From Sclerodactyla briareus (taxonomy: Eukaryota > Echinodermata > Holothuroidea > Dendrochirotida > Sclerodactylidae), in contig JAODTK010004721.1 in assembly GCA_026419785.1 (NCBI GenBank), positions 234,987-298,986 of the forward strand: a stretch of 64,000 nucleotides of DNA, given 5' to 3'. A model generated the notes under the pieces. The model saw nothing but the letters and a program-made list of their open reading frames with translations. It was not told the DNA's origin and made no database searches. Below, in pieces: positions 46,971 to 60,739 of this stretch. The position numbers and the translations under genes are program-made. Within the stretch, counting starts at the first letter, position 1, and every line of letters starts with the position of its first letter.

Positions 46971-48539
46971 TGTTGTGTGGCTTCAGGGTCTTCCATGAGA
47001 ATTCTGTCGTTCCTGACCCTTTTCCCTGAACTAAAACTAAACTGACTTTGGCGAATTCCACGGCCGCTGAAGGAGCATACTGCGGAATCCATATACATGC
47101 CATTGATGGATCTGGATTGATATTTAGCTCAAACCAGCTATACTGGATCTTTATAGTAGACCAAATTAGGACAACAAAACCATTTTTCTCTTAGTTTTGC
47201 TTTTTACGTTTTTTTTTTTTTTTTTATTGCTTCCATGCAAGTCTTCTTCATTCTCTTGAGTATTCATTTTGACTAAATGTATAGTTCAACTGCCGCAGTA
47301 GGTGGGGTGCGACAGCTTTTAGGCTATAGTTGCCGTATCTAGATCCAGTGATGCTCACACCAGCTCAGGAGCTTCCAGAACCAGGGTTTGTCTTGCTTTG
47401 ATTTAAGTTCGTTCAGTGAGAAAATCATTTGTTGAATTATAAACTCCCATAGAGAATGTTTTTATTTGTTCTATATTTTATATTAACATTCACAAGAATT
47501 TTGGTGGAAATCTGTGTTTTTGATACTTCTTGCCTCGTCACCAAATCAATTGAAACCAATCAATCATTCTGGTAGCCAGGTATCTTCAAAATTTGACTGT
47601 AAATAACAATTTCCTCTCTAAATTCCACGATTTTGACAATTTGTGCCTGGATGCAAGAAACCCCATTGATCTTTTCGTGGTATGTTAATAATGGGGTACC
47701 TGGCATCCAAGTATGGAAGGTATTATCCTTCTGTCATCCACCTTCGTTGTCTATGAGACTTTCCAGTGAAAGATTTGTAGCCACAATCCCATTAATAATC
47801 ACTAAAAAGCCAGAGGTTTAGTGATTGCCTCGACTGATACTCATCCTGACCAAGCCAAGCATTGTCGAGCCGTCTTACTCATACTCACCAAGCATGGTGA
47901 TTATCCATTAGGGGAGGGGGACGATATGATTAATTTTATCGGACGTCAAGTTTAAAATATTTGAACTTTATGTACGATAAATTCGTCGAATTGCGATCAA
48001 TTGCGCAATGCAAGTGATAAACTTTCGCAATTCAGCAAAGGAATATGGAACGCCAGGCTGGCCATCGGGGGGGTCGGTTCCCCCCCCCCTTTGGGATCAG
48101 GAGTTTTGATTAAGGATTGGGAAGTGGCGCTGGCGCTATCAGGGGAAACAATGGCCTCTGAGGGGAGAGCTGCTCGGCCCTATTTGCTGTCATACATAGG
48201 ACCTAAAAAAACCATAATTTTAGTCGAATCCATAATGCCCTTCTCATAGATAATCAGTAGACGTGACCAGTTGTGCGTTCATGGGCCTAAATAGTCATGC
48301 CAAGGCAGGTTATAGCAGTTGATAGTGGTTGGCTGGGCGGAGGAGTCTTGGTGGGCCGGTTTTTTATGAGCAGGAGAGGCGTAAGAAAATCCTAATCTTA
48401 GAGTGTAGGGAATTCTCTGAGGGGGTCGCTCTACGCTGACGTCTTGACGGAACGTCACCATAACCCCATGTGGAGAAGTTAGCGAAAAAAAAAGACGTCG
48501 GCCACGCAATAAGCAGTTGGGAGAAGGGGCTTAATGATC
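46971..48539. other. No gene seen
   Basis: No supported feature over about 1.5 kb. It contains a T-run at 47210-47225 and C/G-runs near 48068-48090. A plus frame at 48001-48249 lacks splice or motif support. Confidence 0.4.
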
Positions 48540-49170
48540 TAGCTAACGCCTATTTAAGCCATGCAGTCCTTAGTAGGTCATGAGTAAGTACAGGGTACCC
48601 AGGTGGATCTTAGGCCATGATGTTTACTGTTTGGTGCAGAGCTCCGTGTTTTTCAGCTCATGTGCTTCGAGTTATATTATGTGAGTGTGGATGCTCACTG
48701 TTGGACTGAGTCGGAGACTGCTCTTGGCTACGTCACTTCCAGGACTGGGCGTTCAATGACATGGTACCTGGGGACTAGGGGATGGTTGAGGTCAGCTGCC
48801 TATTGCGATCGTCAACTGCGCTTCTTTGGGCATATGGTGCGCCTCCCGGTAACGGTACTGTCCACCGGCTCTGTCTCCACGGGACTTGGTTTGGGGCCGT
48901 CCGTCAAGGAGGCCACATAGCTTATGTTTGGAGTAGCTACGGGGTAGCGCGGAAGAGCTATGAGAAGTTGGGACAGGGCTCAGGCATGTTCGCTTGCTCA
49001 GAGGAGGCGGATGGCTGCCGCCTAAGGGTCTCCGGCATGCGCTCGTATGAGTTATGTGTTTTATGCAAAATGAATCGAGATGGACATTTATGGAATTATG
49101 ATGTACAGAAATGGATGATCAGGTGCCCCGAGTTGCGCGCGATCTCTCCAAAACCAGAGAAACGACTGTA
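48540..49170 (+). mobile_element. LINE 3' coding end, plus strand
   Basis: Near 48760-48870 the frame reads YLGTRGWLRSAAYCDRQLRF, FGHMVRLP. Further on, HGTWFGAVRQGGH, a SYEKL block and RLRVSGMRSYE lie near 48870-49050. A 'DRQLRFFGHM.RLP' string followed by a basic C-terminus is the usual end of many jockey/RTE-type LINE ORF2 proteins. It is a 5'-truncated fragment with frame breaks. Confidence 0.65.
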
Positions 49171-50269
49171 AGGTTGTTGTTTCTTCCTACAGTTCTGAGG
49201 AAGACATGGGCATTCGATATGCTTTGAATTACACTTCTCTTTATAGTAAAAAAAAATGTGGACCAAGCTTTTCCACTGATGAGGCCGGGACCAAAAGGGG
49301 AAAGTTTGTACTTTTTCAACTTCAATCCCACCCTTTCCGGTTCGTTCGGCGCCGACGCGCCAATCGTTATCGTGATCGTATGTGAAAGCAGCGCTTTAAA
49401 AATAGTAGATGTCCGACATTTGCTAATAGCGGTTTGGGAATATGCTGGGTGATGAAGAATATTGATGACCGATTTATACCTTAGAGTGCGCTGTTCAACT
49501 ATGCATAGTAGTACCGGTAAACAAGTAACTTCAGGAAAGAAGTAATTAGTTTGAGTAGCGTCTTCATTCAACAGGTTTGGGACATGGGCTGAATTTAGCC
49601 TACTTTATTCTCTTGAGGACGGTCAGAAGCCAATGTGTTCTAAACATCATTTGTATTCAAAATCGAGGAAAGTGAGTTGCTCGAGTTGGAGCCAGTAAGA
49701 GGAATATCCTATCCATAGATGGACATTGCTAGCGTATCATGATTTCATTTTGAGAAATCCACTAGTTAATTTCTCCTCTACTGATTATGGAATCCTTTCG
49801 GGCTATTGAAATTGTTTGAAGGACAATGCTGGTGATTGCACAGATATGGTCAGCACAAAAACACAGGTGGTATATTAAAGAGGTGGTATATATTTTGAAG
49901 TGGAGAGAAAAACTTCCACAAGAACTCTTCAACAGAATCGCATTTTCGCGACCGTTATTTTTAGTTTTGGGATTACATACACACTGCACGATGCAAAGAG
50001 CTCTCTCACTTCATCAAATAATCCAGACGGTCAGGACATTTGAGAATCAAAACCCCAAACAATATCACAGTACTTCACCTGCACAAATACATTTCAACAT
50101 CAAAGAACACATGTGCCCCATAGTTAAGTTGTAACTTACTGTTCTCATACGCATTGATGAAAATCAACCCTACCAGCCATCAGTTGAACCGGCACCATAT
50201 AGCCATCTCCAAGTTACGCTTCTGCCAACATTATAGATTCCCAGGGGAAACCATTTCCATGGTTGCACT
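49171..50269. other. No gene seen
   Basis: A 150-codon minus frame and a 64-codon plus frame overlap at 49119-49571. Neither has a recognised motif or splice sites. The rest is AT-rich unique sequence. Confidence 0.4.
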
Positions 50270-50400
50270 CACAGTCTCGCCAACCTGTGCTGGTGAGCTA
50301 CAGGCCAGGGTAAGATTCCAGCTGGAGTTTCACGGTTACTGTTATGCACACTTGTACATTACGGTAACAGAGGTAGTGTCAGGGGACCTACTGTAGTCAG
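50270..50400. other. Ambiguous coding-like segment
   Basis: Both strands read openly. The plus strand gives GETISMVALTVSPTCAGELQ, and the minus strand gives NSSWNLTLACSSPAQVGETV then SATMEM. The minus reading would suit a PKD-type repeat of the polycystin-family gene, placing it 5' of the exon at 44957. The plus reading resembles the cysteine-bearing segments at 40.06 and 42.9 kb. I cannot decide between them. Confidence 0.25.
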
Positions 50401-50756
50401 GACATGGTGCTGTAAGACAAATTGATATGACAGAATTGGAATATAGGTTGTCAGTAGAATTTAGGATTATTGCATAAATGATTAGACCGTGTTCCTATGA
50501 AATTGTGAGAGGATAAGGAATATAAAATCAATAAAATCATTCAATTTGACAATTAACCTCATTGCTGTTGCTCGATTTTTTAAATTAGCCCATCGCCAGT
50601 GAAGAAACTCCGATAAATAATTATTGCAAATACCCTTTATTAAATTACAATGATAATGCAGATATTGAATCATTGGGGAGGTCTAAGGAATGCCAAGATG
50701 GCGTTGTAGGGATTGCTGTTGAGTTTGTTCGCTCATAATTATCCCTTATAAATATG
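50401..50756. other. No gene seen
   Basis: AT-rich sequence without recognised features. Confidence 0.4.
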
Positions 50757-51925
50757 ACTCATATAATTCTCATGAGAATCATGGGAGATCTCATGAGATC
50801 TCACATGTTTCTCATGAGAGTTGTATGAGATCTCATGAGAACTCATGAGAACTGGAGCTAGCCTAGAGTATAGACTCATGAGAAACTATATGAGGATACA
50901 TGAGAATATGAGGATACATGAGAATTGTATGAGGACATACGAGAATAAGCTGAGAATAACACGAGTCTGCCTGTTGTTCATATAAGACACTCTGAGATTA
51001 CTTGAAAACAATGAGAATAAAAAAAATCAATAAACAGTGAAATGAAACTAAATACCCGAGCTCACCCTTTGTCACCTGTGCTGGGGTACCATTCAGACAG
51101 ACTGTGCATAGCAGGGTGTAGTGTAAAACAGCATAGCTTCCATGCGAAAAGGCAATAAATCAGTGAAAATGAAACTAATACCGAGCTCACCTTAGTTTCA
51201 CCTGTGCTGGGGGACCCATCATAAAGACGTGCATAGCAGTGTGTAGTGTAAAACAGCATAGCCTCACATGCTGTCTATAGGCCTATGTGAAATTGGGCGG
51301 CAATCAGTGAGGATTCTGACAAGGAATGAGTTGGTGCGTGCATTAAGTTTCTTGAGTTCAGTTACTTGCAGGACGCTTTCTGTGTGGAACTGTTGTCTAT
51401 CATTCTTTTATTTAGTACTTTTAATTGAGTGATCAAGGATTTCCAGTTGCTGAACTATTTTGATTAAATGGATTTTTGGCTGATGTTTAGCAGCTGCTAT
51501 AGCTTTGGGGTGCTTCATCCACAGGCTTGAATTGTGGCATATTTTTTTCTGAAAGCTATATTTGAGGATTCGGCTCATCATGATCGATGTGAATTATATA
51601 CCGCGGGATAAATTGGTATGGGGCCGGCCTACATTAGCATGCAACATTTCTGGAAAGCATAAGTTTCCATGTGTTTTGGGAATAACGGTCCATGATTTGC
51701 TTGTTGGCTGAAAACATGTGCGTACCCGTATGTTCTAATTCTGTTTCGGATATTATTGACTGTTAACTTTAATGCAAGTAGCCTAACACGAAACAAATTA
51801 GAATTTTTTTTTTTCTAATGAGTTTCTCCTTAGAAATTTCCTCATATAATTCTCATGTAATTCTCATGAATCCCTACATGAGAAATTGGAACCATTTCTC
51901 ATGAGATCTAATGAGAAATTTCTTG
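50757..51925. repeat. TCATGAGA-rich palindromic repeat region
   Basis: Two blocks (50757-50960 and 51840-51925) are built of overlapping 'tctcatgaga' palindromes. Both begin with the same 'ctcatataattctcatg' word in direct orientation. The 880 bases between them include a tandem pair of about 122-bp units (51035-51157 and 51158-51275) that share 'ctcacctt', 'cacctgtgctggg' and 'tgtagtgtaaaacagcatag'. The layout suggests a non-autonomous element or a compound satellite. No transposase is seen. Confidence 0.6.
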
Positions 51926-52254
51926 CACTTGATCACTTGTCTGTTCCAATTACAGGTTGAACTATGAAAATGTCGAAACACCCTATCAATTTGTACTTAG
52001 CCGAAATCAGGTGACTGTTTGAAAAACGTCATTTCTCCTAACTTTCAATATTCAACCTGGCTCCCAATGAACTCCAGTTCTCATGATGACTTTAAGCAGA
52101 AGAGCGCATGACTAAGACCGTCAGCGCGATTTTCTTTTTGTGGTTAGAACGTCTTATGGATACATTATTGCGGTGCACCTCATTCGATGCGCATGTTGAG
52201 AGTTCCTCTACACGAAAAATGGCTCAGCATCATATTTTCCCACCGCAAAGTCTA

Positions 52255-55200
52255 GTGTACTTTAAAATAGATTATTATCCAGAACTTCACTCCAGATAAT
52301 TATAAAATGTAGATTAGATCCCAACAGTCCAGAATGGATCTTATCTAGGGGCAATATCCAAGGGCAAACTTTTTTTTTCAATCAGTTGAATTGGTGGATT
52401 GGACACATTTGGTCCCTACGAAATGAGAGGTGTTTCGGGTCTTTGGCGGTTACTTGAGGTCGAATTAAATGCAGTATATGCAGTTTTTTCAAAGCGTAAC
52501 AAAACTTGGATGTGGGCCACATTTGGTATTGGCATAGTGGAGGTACATTTTCGGTTCATCAAATCCAAATATGCGACTCTCAACAATAATGTAGTAGGAT
52601 TTTTTGACATGAAACAAATGAGTCTATGTTTCTGAACGCACAGAGTTTCCGCACAGAAGGAAAAACTAATTTGTTACTGCAATGGGATGACCAACGCAGT
52701 CTGGCTGAAGTATTTTCTTCTAAGGAGATGAAGAAGATACATACCTACTGTATTGACTAACAACGAAGCTGCTTGTGTTGTACTTTTGACCTTCAACGAG
52801 AACACAAACAAGGAATATTAATAACTGTGGTTAGAAATCAGACAGAAGCTCATTCAGCAAGCTTCAAGATCTCTCGAAAGGCTGTGAGTTTTTTAAATCA
52901 CTTAGACTGTTGAGCTTTTCCGTCCCGCACTCTTCCCTAGCCTCTATAGGGCGATCTGAAATGTTGTTTCTCCACGATCATTCATTTAGCTCGATGCTTC
53001 GCTTTTCGTTCAAGAACATCGTTTCTTCTTTCTTTCTGAACTAGCCACATGCATGCTGTGATCATGAGTTCGACGCAATTCCACAAGTCGAATCAACAAA
53101 TTGGATGAGAGGCATAAATTATTTACATGACGATAAAAAAAGACACCCCATTAATGTGATGAGGGTTCGATGTTCTGGGTCGTCTGATCGTCAAAGGACG
53201 TCAACTGAGACACTAAGATCACAAATCTGATTCGGATGCAGTTTGATGCCTAAATAACATATACTTCTCTCGGGATGTGTCATTGGCACATTTTTTTAAT
53301 TTTTTTCAATAAATTTGTAAGCACCCTCAAGAGGGTCACCTGGGAACCATTCGTTGAGATAGCGTGGGAAGGACCGTCACTCTTTTTGGGTACTGCCTTT
53401 CATTCATTTCACACTCTCACCTCATTAATGATTACGCTACCCATATCATCATTATGACTGATCTTTCTAACCGATGGACAAACACTTCAGAATGATTATC
53501 TGAATGATGTTAACCAATTAAGGTGACGCTCCCGTAGGTGATTGTTACACATATCAGTTTAACAACGCAAGGCGCATGTGATAATCTGGGACAGATTCAA
53601 CTACCCTGCTCCCCACACCTACGTAAATATATTTATTACCTCAGAATTTCACTCCAATTTTAACAGGTTATTAGATCCCCACAGTCCCTAATGGATCATT
53701 ATCTCGGGGCAATATTCGTGAGGGCAACTTGTTTTTTTCAATTAGTTGACTGGTGGACGGTGGACTACATTGCCCCTACGAAATGAGAGGTTGTTTCGGG
53801 TTCTTTGGAGGTTCTTAGGTCGATATGGCATCTATGCAAGTTTTTTTCAAGCGTACAAAACTTGTATGTGGGGCGCACATTTAGTATTTGCATAGTGGAG
53901 GTACATTTTTCGGTTCATCAGAAATCAATATATGCGACTCTTCAACATTATTTTGATTTTAACAGAACAATTAGTCTAAAGTTTCTGAACGCCGAGTTTC
54001 GCACAAAAGGAAAACTATTTTGTTAATGCCAATGGGAAGAACCAACAGCAGCTGGCTGGAAGTAATGTTCTTCTAGAGATGACGACGACTACATACTACT
54101 GTCTGACTTCCACGAACTGCTTGTGTGGTACTTTGGACCGGCAACGAGTACACAACCTGAATGATAAGTATGGTTAAAATTAGACATAAGCTCAGGATCA
54201 GGAAAGTCTCAAATTCATACTAAAGGCTGTGAGTTTTAATAATCTCAATTGAACTGTTGATCTTTTCCGTCCGCACTCCTTCCGAGCCTTCATAGGGCGC
54301 TCTGAAATATTGTTTCTCCATCGATCATTCATTTAGCTCGATGCTCGCTTTCCGTTCAGAACATCGTTATCCTGAAATAGCACATGCGCATAACTGTTAT
54401 GCATGAGTTCAAGACGCAATGCACACGTCGACGAATCAACAAATTGGATGAGAGCCGAAATTATTTACATGACGATTAAAAAAAGACCACCCTTTAATGT
54501 TGATGAGGGTTCGATGTTCTGGTCGGTCTGATCGTCAAAGGAACGTCACGAGACACTATAAGAATCACAATCTGATTAGGAATGAAGGTTGAGCCTACAA
54601 TAAGCATGATTACGTTCTCGGGATTGGGTCATTGGCCCATGCTGAGTATTTTTCAAAAATGTTTGTGAAAGCACCCCTCAAGGGGAAGGGGGGTTCACCT
54701 GGGACCAGTCGGTTGAGATAGCTGGAATGACCGTCACTCTTTTTGGTACTTGCCAATTCATTGCACAATCTCAATACCTCTTTACTGATGACCTACCCTA
54801 TCATCATTATGACTGATCTTGCTACCGAATGACACACTTCAGAAGTTATCTGGAATGACTTGTTACGCAATGATAGGGTACGCTCCCGTAGGTATTGTGT
54901 ACACTATAGTTTTAAAACGCAGCCCATGTTGTGTGATTAATCTGGGGGACAGATTCAACTACCTTGGTCCCCACACATACTTAAAATATATTTATTACCT
55001 CAGAAATGCACTCCAGATAATTATAAAATGTAGATTAGATCCCCACAGGCCAGAATGGATCATTATCTAGGGGCAATATTCAAGGGCAAACTTTTTTTTC
55101 AATAGTTTGAATTGGTGGAGGGGACTACATTGGCCCCTACGAAAATGATGAGGAGGTTGTTCGGGGTCGTGGAGGTTACTTGATGGTTCGAATTATGCAA

Positions 55201-56045
55201 TATATGCAAGTTGTTCAAGCTAACAAAACGTTTGGATGGGGGCCACATTTAGTATGGGCATAGTGGAGGTACAGTTTCGGTTCATCAGAAATCAATTATG
55301 CGACGCTTCACAGGTCAAATGTATGATTTAACAGAACAATAGTCTATGTTTCTGAAACGCAGAGTTTCGCACAAAAGGAAAAACTTTTGTAATGAAGGGA
55401 AGAACCAACAGCAGCTGGCCTGGAGTATGTTCTGCTAGAGGAGATGAGGAAGATACATACCTACTGTATGATTACACCGAACTGTCTTGTGTTGTACTTT
55501 GGACCCTGCACTAAGAACACAAACAGGAGGGAATATAAGTAAGGGTTAGAATTAGACATAAGCTCAGTCAGGAAAGCTCAAGATTCATATCGAAAGGCTG
55601 TTGGAGTTTTAATCTCACCGTTGACCTGTTGATCTTTTCCGTCCCGCACTCTCCCGACCGTCACAGGCGAACATCTGAAATATTGTTTTCTCCATGATCC
55701 TTCATTAAAACGCGATGCTCCGCTTTTCGTTTCAAACATCGTTTTTCTCTGACTAGGCACAGCAAACTGTTATGCATGATTTCAAGACGCAATGCACAAG
55801 TCGAATCAACAAATTGGATGAGAGCGAAATTAGTTAGATGACGATAAAAAAAAGAACACCCATTCAATGTGATTAGGGTTCGATGTTCGGCCGTCTGATC
55901 GTCAAACTTGTTTTTCCAATTAGTTGAACTTGGTGGAGGTAGACTACAATTGGTCCCCTACATGAAGGTTGATACGGGGTCTGGAAGTTACTGAGGCCGA
56001 TTATAGGCAATTTATGCAAGTTTTTTAGTAGTATGTAAAATTGGG
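52255..56045. repeat. Tandem repeat of about 1.36 kb, three copies plus a piece
   Basis: The landmark around 'agtccagaatggatc' starts at about 52321, 53677 and 55041, giving periods of 1,356 and 1,364. Many other words ('ctgttgatcttttccgtccc', 'aacaaattggatgagag', 'aatgtgatgagggttcgatg') recur at the same offsets. Near 55905 the third copy breaks off inside the unit and jumps back to the 'cttgtttttccaattagttg' landmark, leaving a fourth partial copy to about 56045. Copies differ mainly by single-base indels. Frames of 60-85 codons inside it are not conserved between copies, so it is not coding. Confidence 0.9.
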
Positions 56046-56999
56046 GATCGAGACCACGTCCCCCCACAATCGTCCAAGGTCTCCCTAAATATAACTTATT
56101 ATCACCCAAGGTCTCTCTGAAAATGCTTATGGGGCCTAGGTCTAAATCCATAAGCTCGTTGTGAACCACTATCCTCGGGTTGTTTTTCACAAAAACCCCC
56201 TCCCCCTTTGGTTAAATCCACGGAGAGAGGGTACTATTCACATGTTTAAAACTAAAGATTAAATGATCGGGGATTATAAGGCGGGGGTCCTTTCATTCTG
56301 ACATCTATAAGCTATTTTAAACCTGACGGCGAAGTCATAAATTTTTTGAATAAGCTCCTTTTTTTTTGTTTATCGAGAGCAGCTTGGTAGATTTATCATT
56401 ATCTGGCACAAATGCAGGTTTTTTTTGCTTGTCCTCGTAATACTTTCTTTTTCATTCATTGAACTGGCCTGTTCTTTGGTAATAAGTAGACATTCTTCCT
56501 TGACTGAACCACCTCATCCAGCTTGTGAAATCTATTCACAAATAGTCGTTAGTTTTGACTCTTTGAACTCTGGCCAAAATTCCAATTTCATTCTGTTTTT
56601 TAAGTTTTAAGTTTTTTATTGAAAACAATGGGTGAAGTAATGACTCCCCAATAGCTGCAATACCTGAGCGGCAAGTAACAACTCCACCACCTCTGAATGG
56701 TGCTAGTGTGTTAACGGTTTAAATATTTTTGTTTATACTTTTCTACGGGAAACCTTTTTATCTCTTTCAGCTTCTAATTTCTTTTTTAAATATTATCAAT
56801 TTTTTGTAGTCTGAAAGTATCCTCATTCTGCGGTAACTTCAGATAAATGTCCGTCATTTATAAGTATTCTTTTTATTTTTCGGGGCGAATAGTCGTATTT
56901 AATTTTGTAATACATCCAGATTTATCAACAAGGATTGCAAAGAAACATTCATGACCCTCATTGGTGCTACCAAAACACAGATCACACACACTATGACAT
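56046..56999. other. AT-rich transition, no clear gene
   Basis: Base composition shifts to AT-rich here, marking the approach to the virus-like element. Minus-strand fragments such as PRIVVHNELMDLDLGPISIF near 56130-56190 read openly but are not assignable. The left boundary of the element is not visible; I found no inverted terminal repeat. Confidence 0.3.
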
Positions 57000-57940
57000 A
57001 CTGTAGTAGTGACTACCGGAACCATTCATTGTCGGCGCTATAAAAACCATATTTCAGAGAAATAATAGGTGTTTATTTGTAAAAATCAATTCGTGTTGTA
57101 ATCCCATTGGTTCTATTGTTTTTTCTCCATATACCAACATCATAACTTAAATATCCTATTCAACATAACCAAAGGCTGTTGATGAAAATCATCCACATAA
57201 TAGTTTATCCCATGATAAGTCATTAACAATAATTGGTGTTACAGACAATTAACAAACAATCATTGGTACATTTTCCCAATGTAAATTTTTCCATATTCAC
57301 TACTCATACTATTCATACCCTCTTGATATTTTGAATATCTTATTCAGTTTGCTAATCGTATTGGAACTTCCAAATATACTCTTTATTTAACATTAGTTTA
57401 TTTCTAAAGTAATCATCAGTGGCAGCCCTTTATTTTTAATATCATTACCATCTGCATCTTCGATCCTGAATTTCATTTCATTAATTAGGGCCATTTTCCA
57501 AGGGGTTTTGTCAATTTTAGTGCTCCATTCTGTATATCTGCACTTCCGTAGTAGGGTCATTACCGCACTGGAATGACACCCACATTTTGATGGTTTTCTT
57601 CCGTTAAATATATTAATGGTGGAATAATTTGATCACAGTGTAAATAATATCTTTAATGGTTGCAGTCCACTTTTCGAATGTGTTCACCATCAAACAACCC
57701 ATCTGTATTAAGTAAAAAAAGTCTTGCAATATCTCAAAAATTTAATAGCATTATTTTCTGGAACTTTAAGTTTCACACAATATCCCATTTATTTATTAAC
57801 CTTAATTCGCTACCCAGATATTTCACTGGTGATCAGATACACCAGTCGATCCACATTGTAAAGGCCATTCGGCAATGGAAAATTCACCTACATCACTACC
57901 GAGCCAATATATAATTTTTTTCAACTTTAGAAATATTGTA
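57000..57940 (-). pseudogene. Broken minus-strand gene, possible virion protein
   Basis: Minus-strand fragments read in order from about 57920: MNFPLPNGLYNVDRLVYLI, then MGYCVKLKVPENNAIKF, DIARLFLLNTDGLFDGEHIR and VQIYRMEH, then LINEMKFRIEDADGND and LPLMITLEIN near 57420-57480. They sit in different frames, with indels between them. The style (beta-rich, small hydrophobic patches, polar ends) would suit a structural protein, but I do not recognise a specific family. It is assigned to the element by position and base composition. Confidence 0.35.
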
Positions 57941-58440
57941 ATAACCTATCCAAAATATAGCTGATTCAAGTCATTTTTTAAATTTCCTGCCCTATCGTCT
58001 AGGGAATTGTTTCTCTCCCAAGTCAAAACTACTTTCAAATGTTTCAATTTCATAAGTATGATTCATTTATTTAAAATATGATGTTTTTAAAATAGAAAGA
58101 AATGTTACCACCCAGCATTTCAAAGCAATATTCAAAAGATACAATATTAGTTATGTTCACCACCAGACAATAAAGACCTTTTGAGCAAAACAGACTGACA
58201 AGTCAAACTATACATTTACCTCAAATACTGACACAATCTGCCATCGATCAACCAGATTTATTTGAAAATTATGTAGTCCACCGCGTTCAATCTGATGAGT
58301 CTACTCGATTGGAACTCCACCGATCCAATTTTGGCAAAATCAACTCACGTCGTAATTTGGTGTAGCACCTCATGATGTGGTGTCAGCTATGACCACCCCC
58401 AACATACAGTACAGTAGAATTAAAGCTTTTTTAAGGTTCC

Positions 58441-58954
58441 ATGTCTATTATCTTTGTCGAAGGCTCTGCAAGAAATGAGTTTCCCACAGCATCCATTCAA
58501 AATGCATATAATGCATTGAAAATATATAGACATGTCAGCATATGGAATATATGTCATCTGTTTCATGTTTCACAGAAATCAAAGTGGAAGCAACACGTCA
58601 ATCCCCATAGTAATTGTTTAGGCACTGCTTATGCTGGAAATTCAATGTATTAGCGGTCATTATGACACATATGTTTACACTACACAATACACATGAAGGG
58701 TACACAGAGGCAATGTAATGGCTTGTGTAAAATCAAACCTCGCGCAGCTAGATACAGCATTTTTCTCGTACAGCCTTTCTCAAGGCCCAGTAGAAGGCGC
58801 TTGGAGAGGTGTTTGTCTACCACAATCAGAAGGTCTAACCGATCTTGGCACAGAGACACTCAATGATAGCATGAGAACTTTGGTTTATTGTATTTTAGGG
58901 GGCCAACAAAACTCCCAAACAAAACAAGTTTTTCAACACCTGGGCACTCTCTAG
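58441..58954 (+). other. Two small plus-strand frames, unassigned
   Basis: Frames of 70 codons (58441-58653) and 78 codons (58718-58954) are both open from an ATG. Neither shows a motif I know. The second contains SQGPVEGAWRGVCLPQSEGL. They may be small genes of the element or chance frames in AT-rich DNA. Confidence 0.2.
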
Positions 58955-59299
58955 ATGCTAAACGTCAGTTTTTGTCTAGTATTAGAGATGTATTAATTCT
59001 CCATTAATTTACAAAGTTTTAATAACGTCGCTATCAAAGCTCACTGCATTATGCTCGTAGCAAGTATACTTTGTAGTCGGTTAAAATGTTTACATGATGC
59101 CTACAGATCTACATTTGGATGACGGGTACCAAAAAACATATAGGTTCTAGATATGACATTCAAATAGACCCAGAACCAAACACAGCAGTCGGTACGCATG
59201 ATTATTTAATACTGTTGCGGGTGTTATGATAGGAGAAACCACCTGTTTAGTGAACCTGTAAGTGAGTTTGATTATATGACTAATCGATGAACCAATTGC

Positions 59300-60395
59300 A
59301 ACTCCACTACTTGATGATACAACTAGCCAGTTGAATCACAACTACAACCTTAGCAACACCAATCCACAAAGTATCCGAACTGCAAGTGACATGAATGACA
59401 AACTTGCCATCATCGTTGGGTTTACTGGTATTGCAAGTATTTCGTATATGCTTCATGAAATACTTAATCATCTACTGACACTTCAGATGTTTATTTAAGT
59501 AAATAACTACCAAAGCTAAAACACCAGTAACCAATGCCCAACCTTTTCTGCCAGCCATCCAACACACCACTCAATGCTTTAATAGCCCAGATAAAACACC
59601 TCCGATGATGCCTGGCATTGCATCCAGCAGTTTAAACAACTTCCCCAATACTTTGCAATGCTTTTAGAATATCTTTAATCATTTTGTTTAATACCACCAC
59701 TCGGGGTTGACTTGGGTTTGGGGGTGACACAACACTTTTAACACCTGCAAGGATACTTGTAACAATAGTGCTAATATTAGCTAATGTATAGAGCGTCAAT
59801 ATACTAACTCACGGTTACACCTTGTTCTCTAAATTAAATTCTTACTTTTTCCGATCGTGTCGTATCTTCATTTACAATTGATTGATTTTTTTTTTTTTCA
59901 TTCTGTTAATCGGCCCACGCAATCTTCTATCATTTATACTTGCCGCGTCCAATCTACCACTTCCTTCTATTTCCAAGTCTTTTATTGCTTGCTTTGTTTC
60001 TTTTCAGCTTCTTCTTTCCTCTCCTCTGTGCTTGCGCTAGATTAGCTTGTTCTTATAATATGCATCGTCTAATTCTTTCAGTTTTTGCCAAGTTATTGCA
60101 AGCTCATCACGAGATTTTTGTAGAGCTTCTCATCGAGAACTATTAGGTTCCCCTACTAAGTTCTGTTCGGGTATCAACTGTAACACCCCCTGTGCTAGCT
60201 AACACTTATCGAATACTGCCTTGCATCTCACCTTGTATTGATTGATCAATATCATTAGCAACTTCTGGCAGTTCTTTCATTTCATCAATATCTCAGTATT
60301 CAGAGAGCGGACTTTATTATATTTTCAATACCTTGTTTTTGCATTTGTGTTAACTTTTGGTGGAGGTTGAGTAGTCCCAAACCCCATTTTTATTC
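59300..60395 (-). pseudogene. Broken minus-strand gene, coiled and hydrophobic segments
   Basis: From about 60395 downward the minus strand reads KMGFGTTQPPPKVNTNAK, then MKELPEVANDIDQSIQGEMQ in another frame, then lysine/glutamate-rich helical pieces (LAQAQRRGKKEAEKKQSK near 59995-60050). A hydrophobic part near 59530-59680 follows, with DAMPGIIGGVLSGLLK and GWALVTGVLALVVIYLNKHL, which looks like a membrane segment. This order would suit a membrane-interacting minor virion protein, but the family is not identified. Several frameshifts and stops are present. Confidence 0.35.
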
Positions 60396-60414
60396 GTAGA
60401 GTATCTACATTCAA

Positions 60415-60665
60415 TTTTTTAAAAAACAAAAAAATTTAAAAAAAAAAAAAAAATAAAAAAAAAATATTATAATAAAAAAAAAAAAAAGAAAAAAAAAAAA
60501 AATAAAAAAAATAAAAATTAAATAAAAAAAAAAATAAAAAAAAAAAAAAAAATGTATTATTGATTATTATATATTATTAAATTTATATTATATATATTAT
60601 ATATTATTATAAATTTTATTATTATTTATATTTTTTAATTATTATATATTTATTTATATTATTTT
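60415..60665. repeat. A-rich / AT low-complexity tract
   Basis: About 250 bases are almost purely A and T: first long A-runs broken by single T, then TAT/ATT runs. It separates the minus-strand gene remains from the capsid-like gene. It may be intergenic DNA expanded by slippage, or an assembly artefact. Confidence 0.9.
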
Positions 60666-60739
60666 TATATAGAACTTGGGGATTCTATCTTTTACTGAGT
60701 TAATGGTTTATATCCTTTATCTGTTTTTACTAAAAGCTC

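Noticed and set aside
49119-49571. 150-codon minus-strand frame, the longest in the window
   Set aside because: It has no family motif, no splice sites and an overlapping plus-strand frame, and its composition is not coding-like. It is probably chance.
52399-54026. Repeated small protein in the 1.36-kb satellite
   Set aside because: The frame is not kept between copies, which differ by single-base indels.
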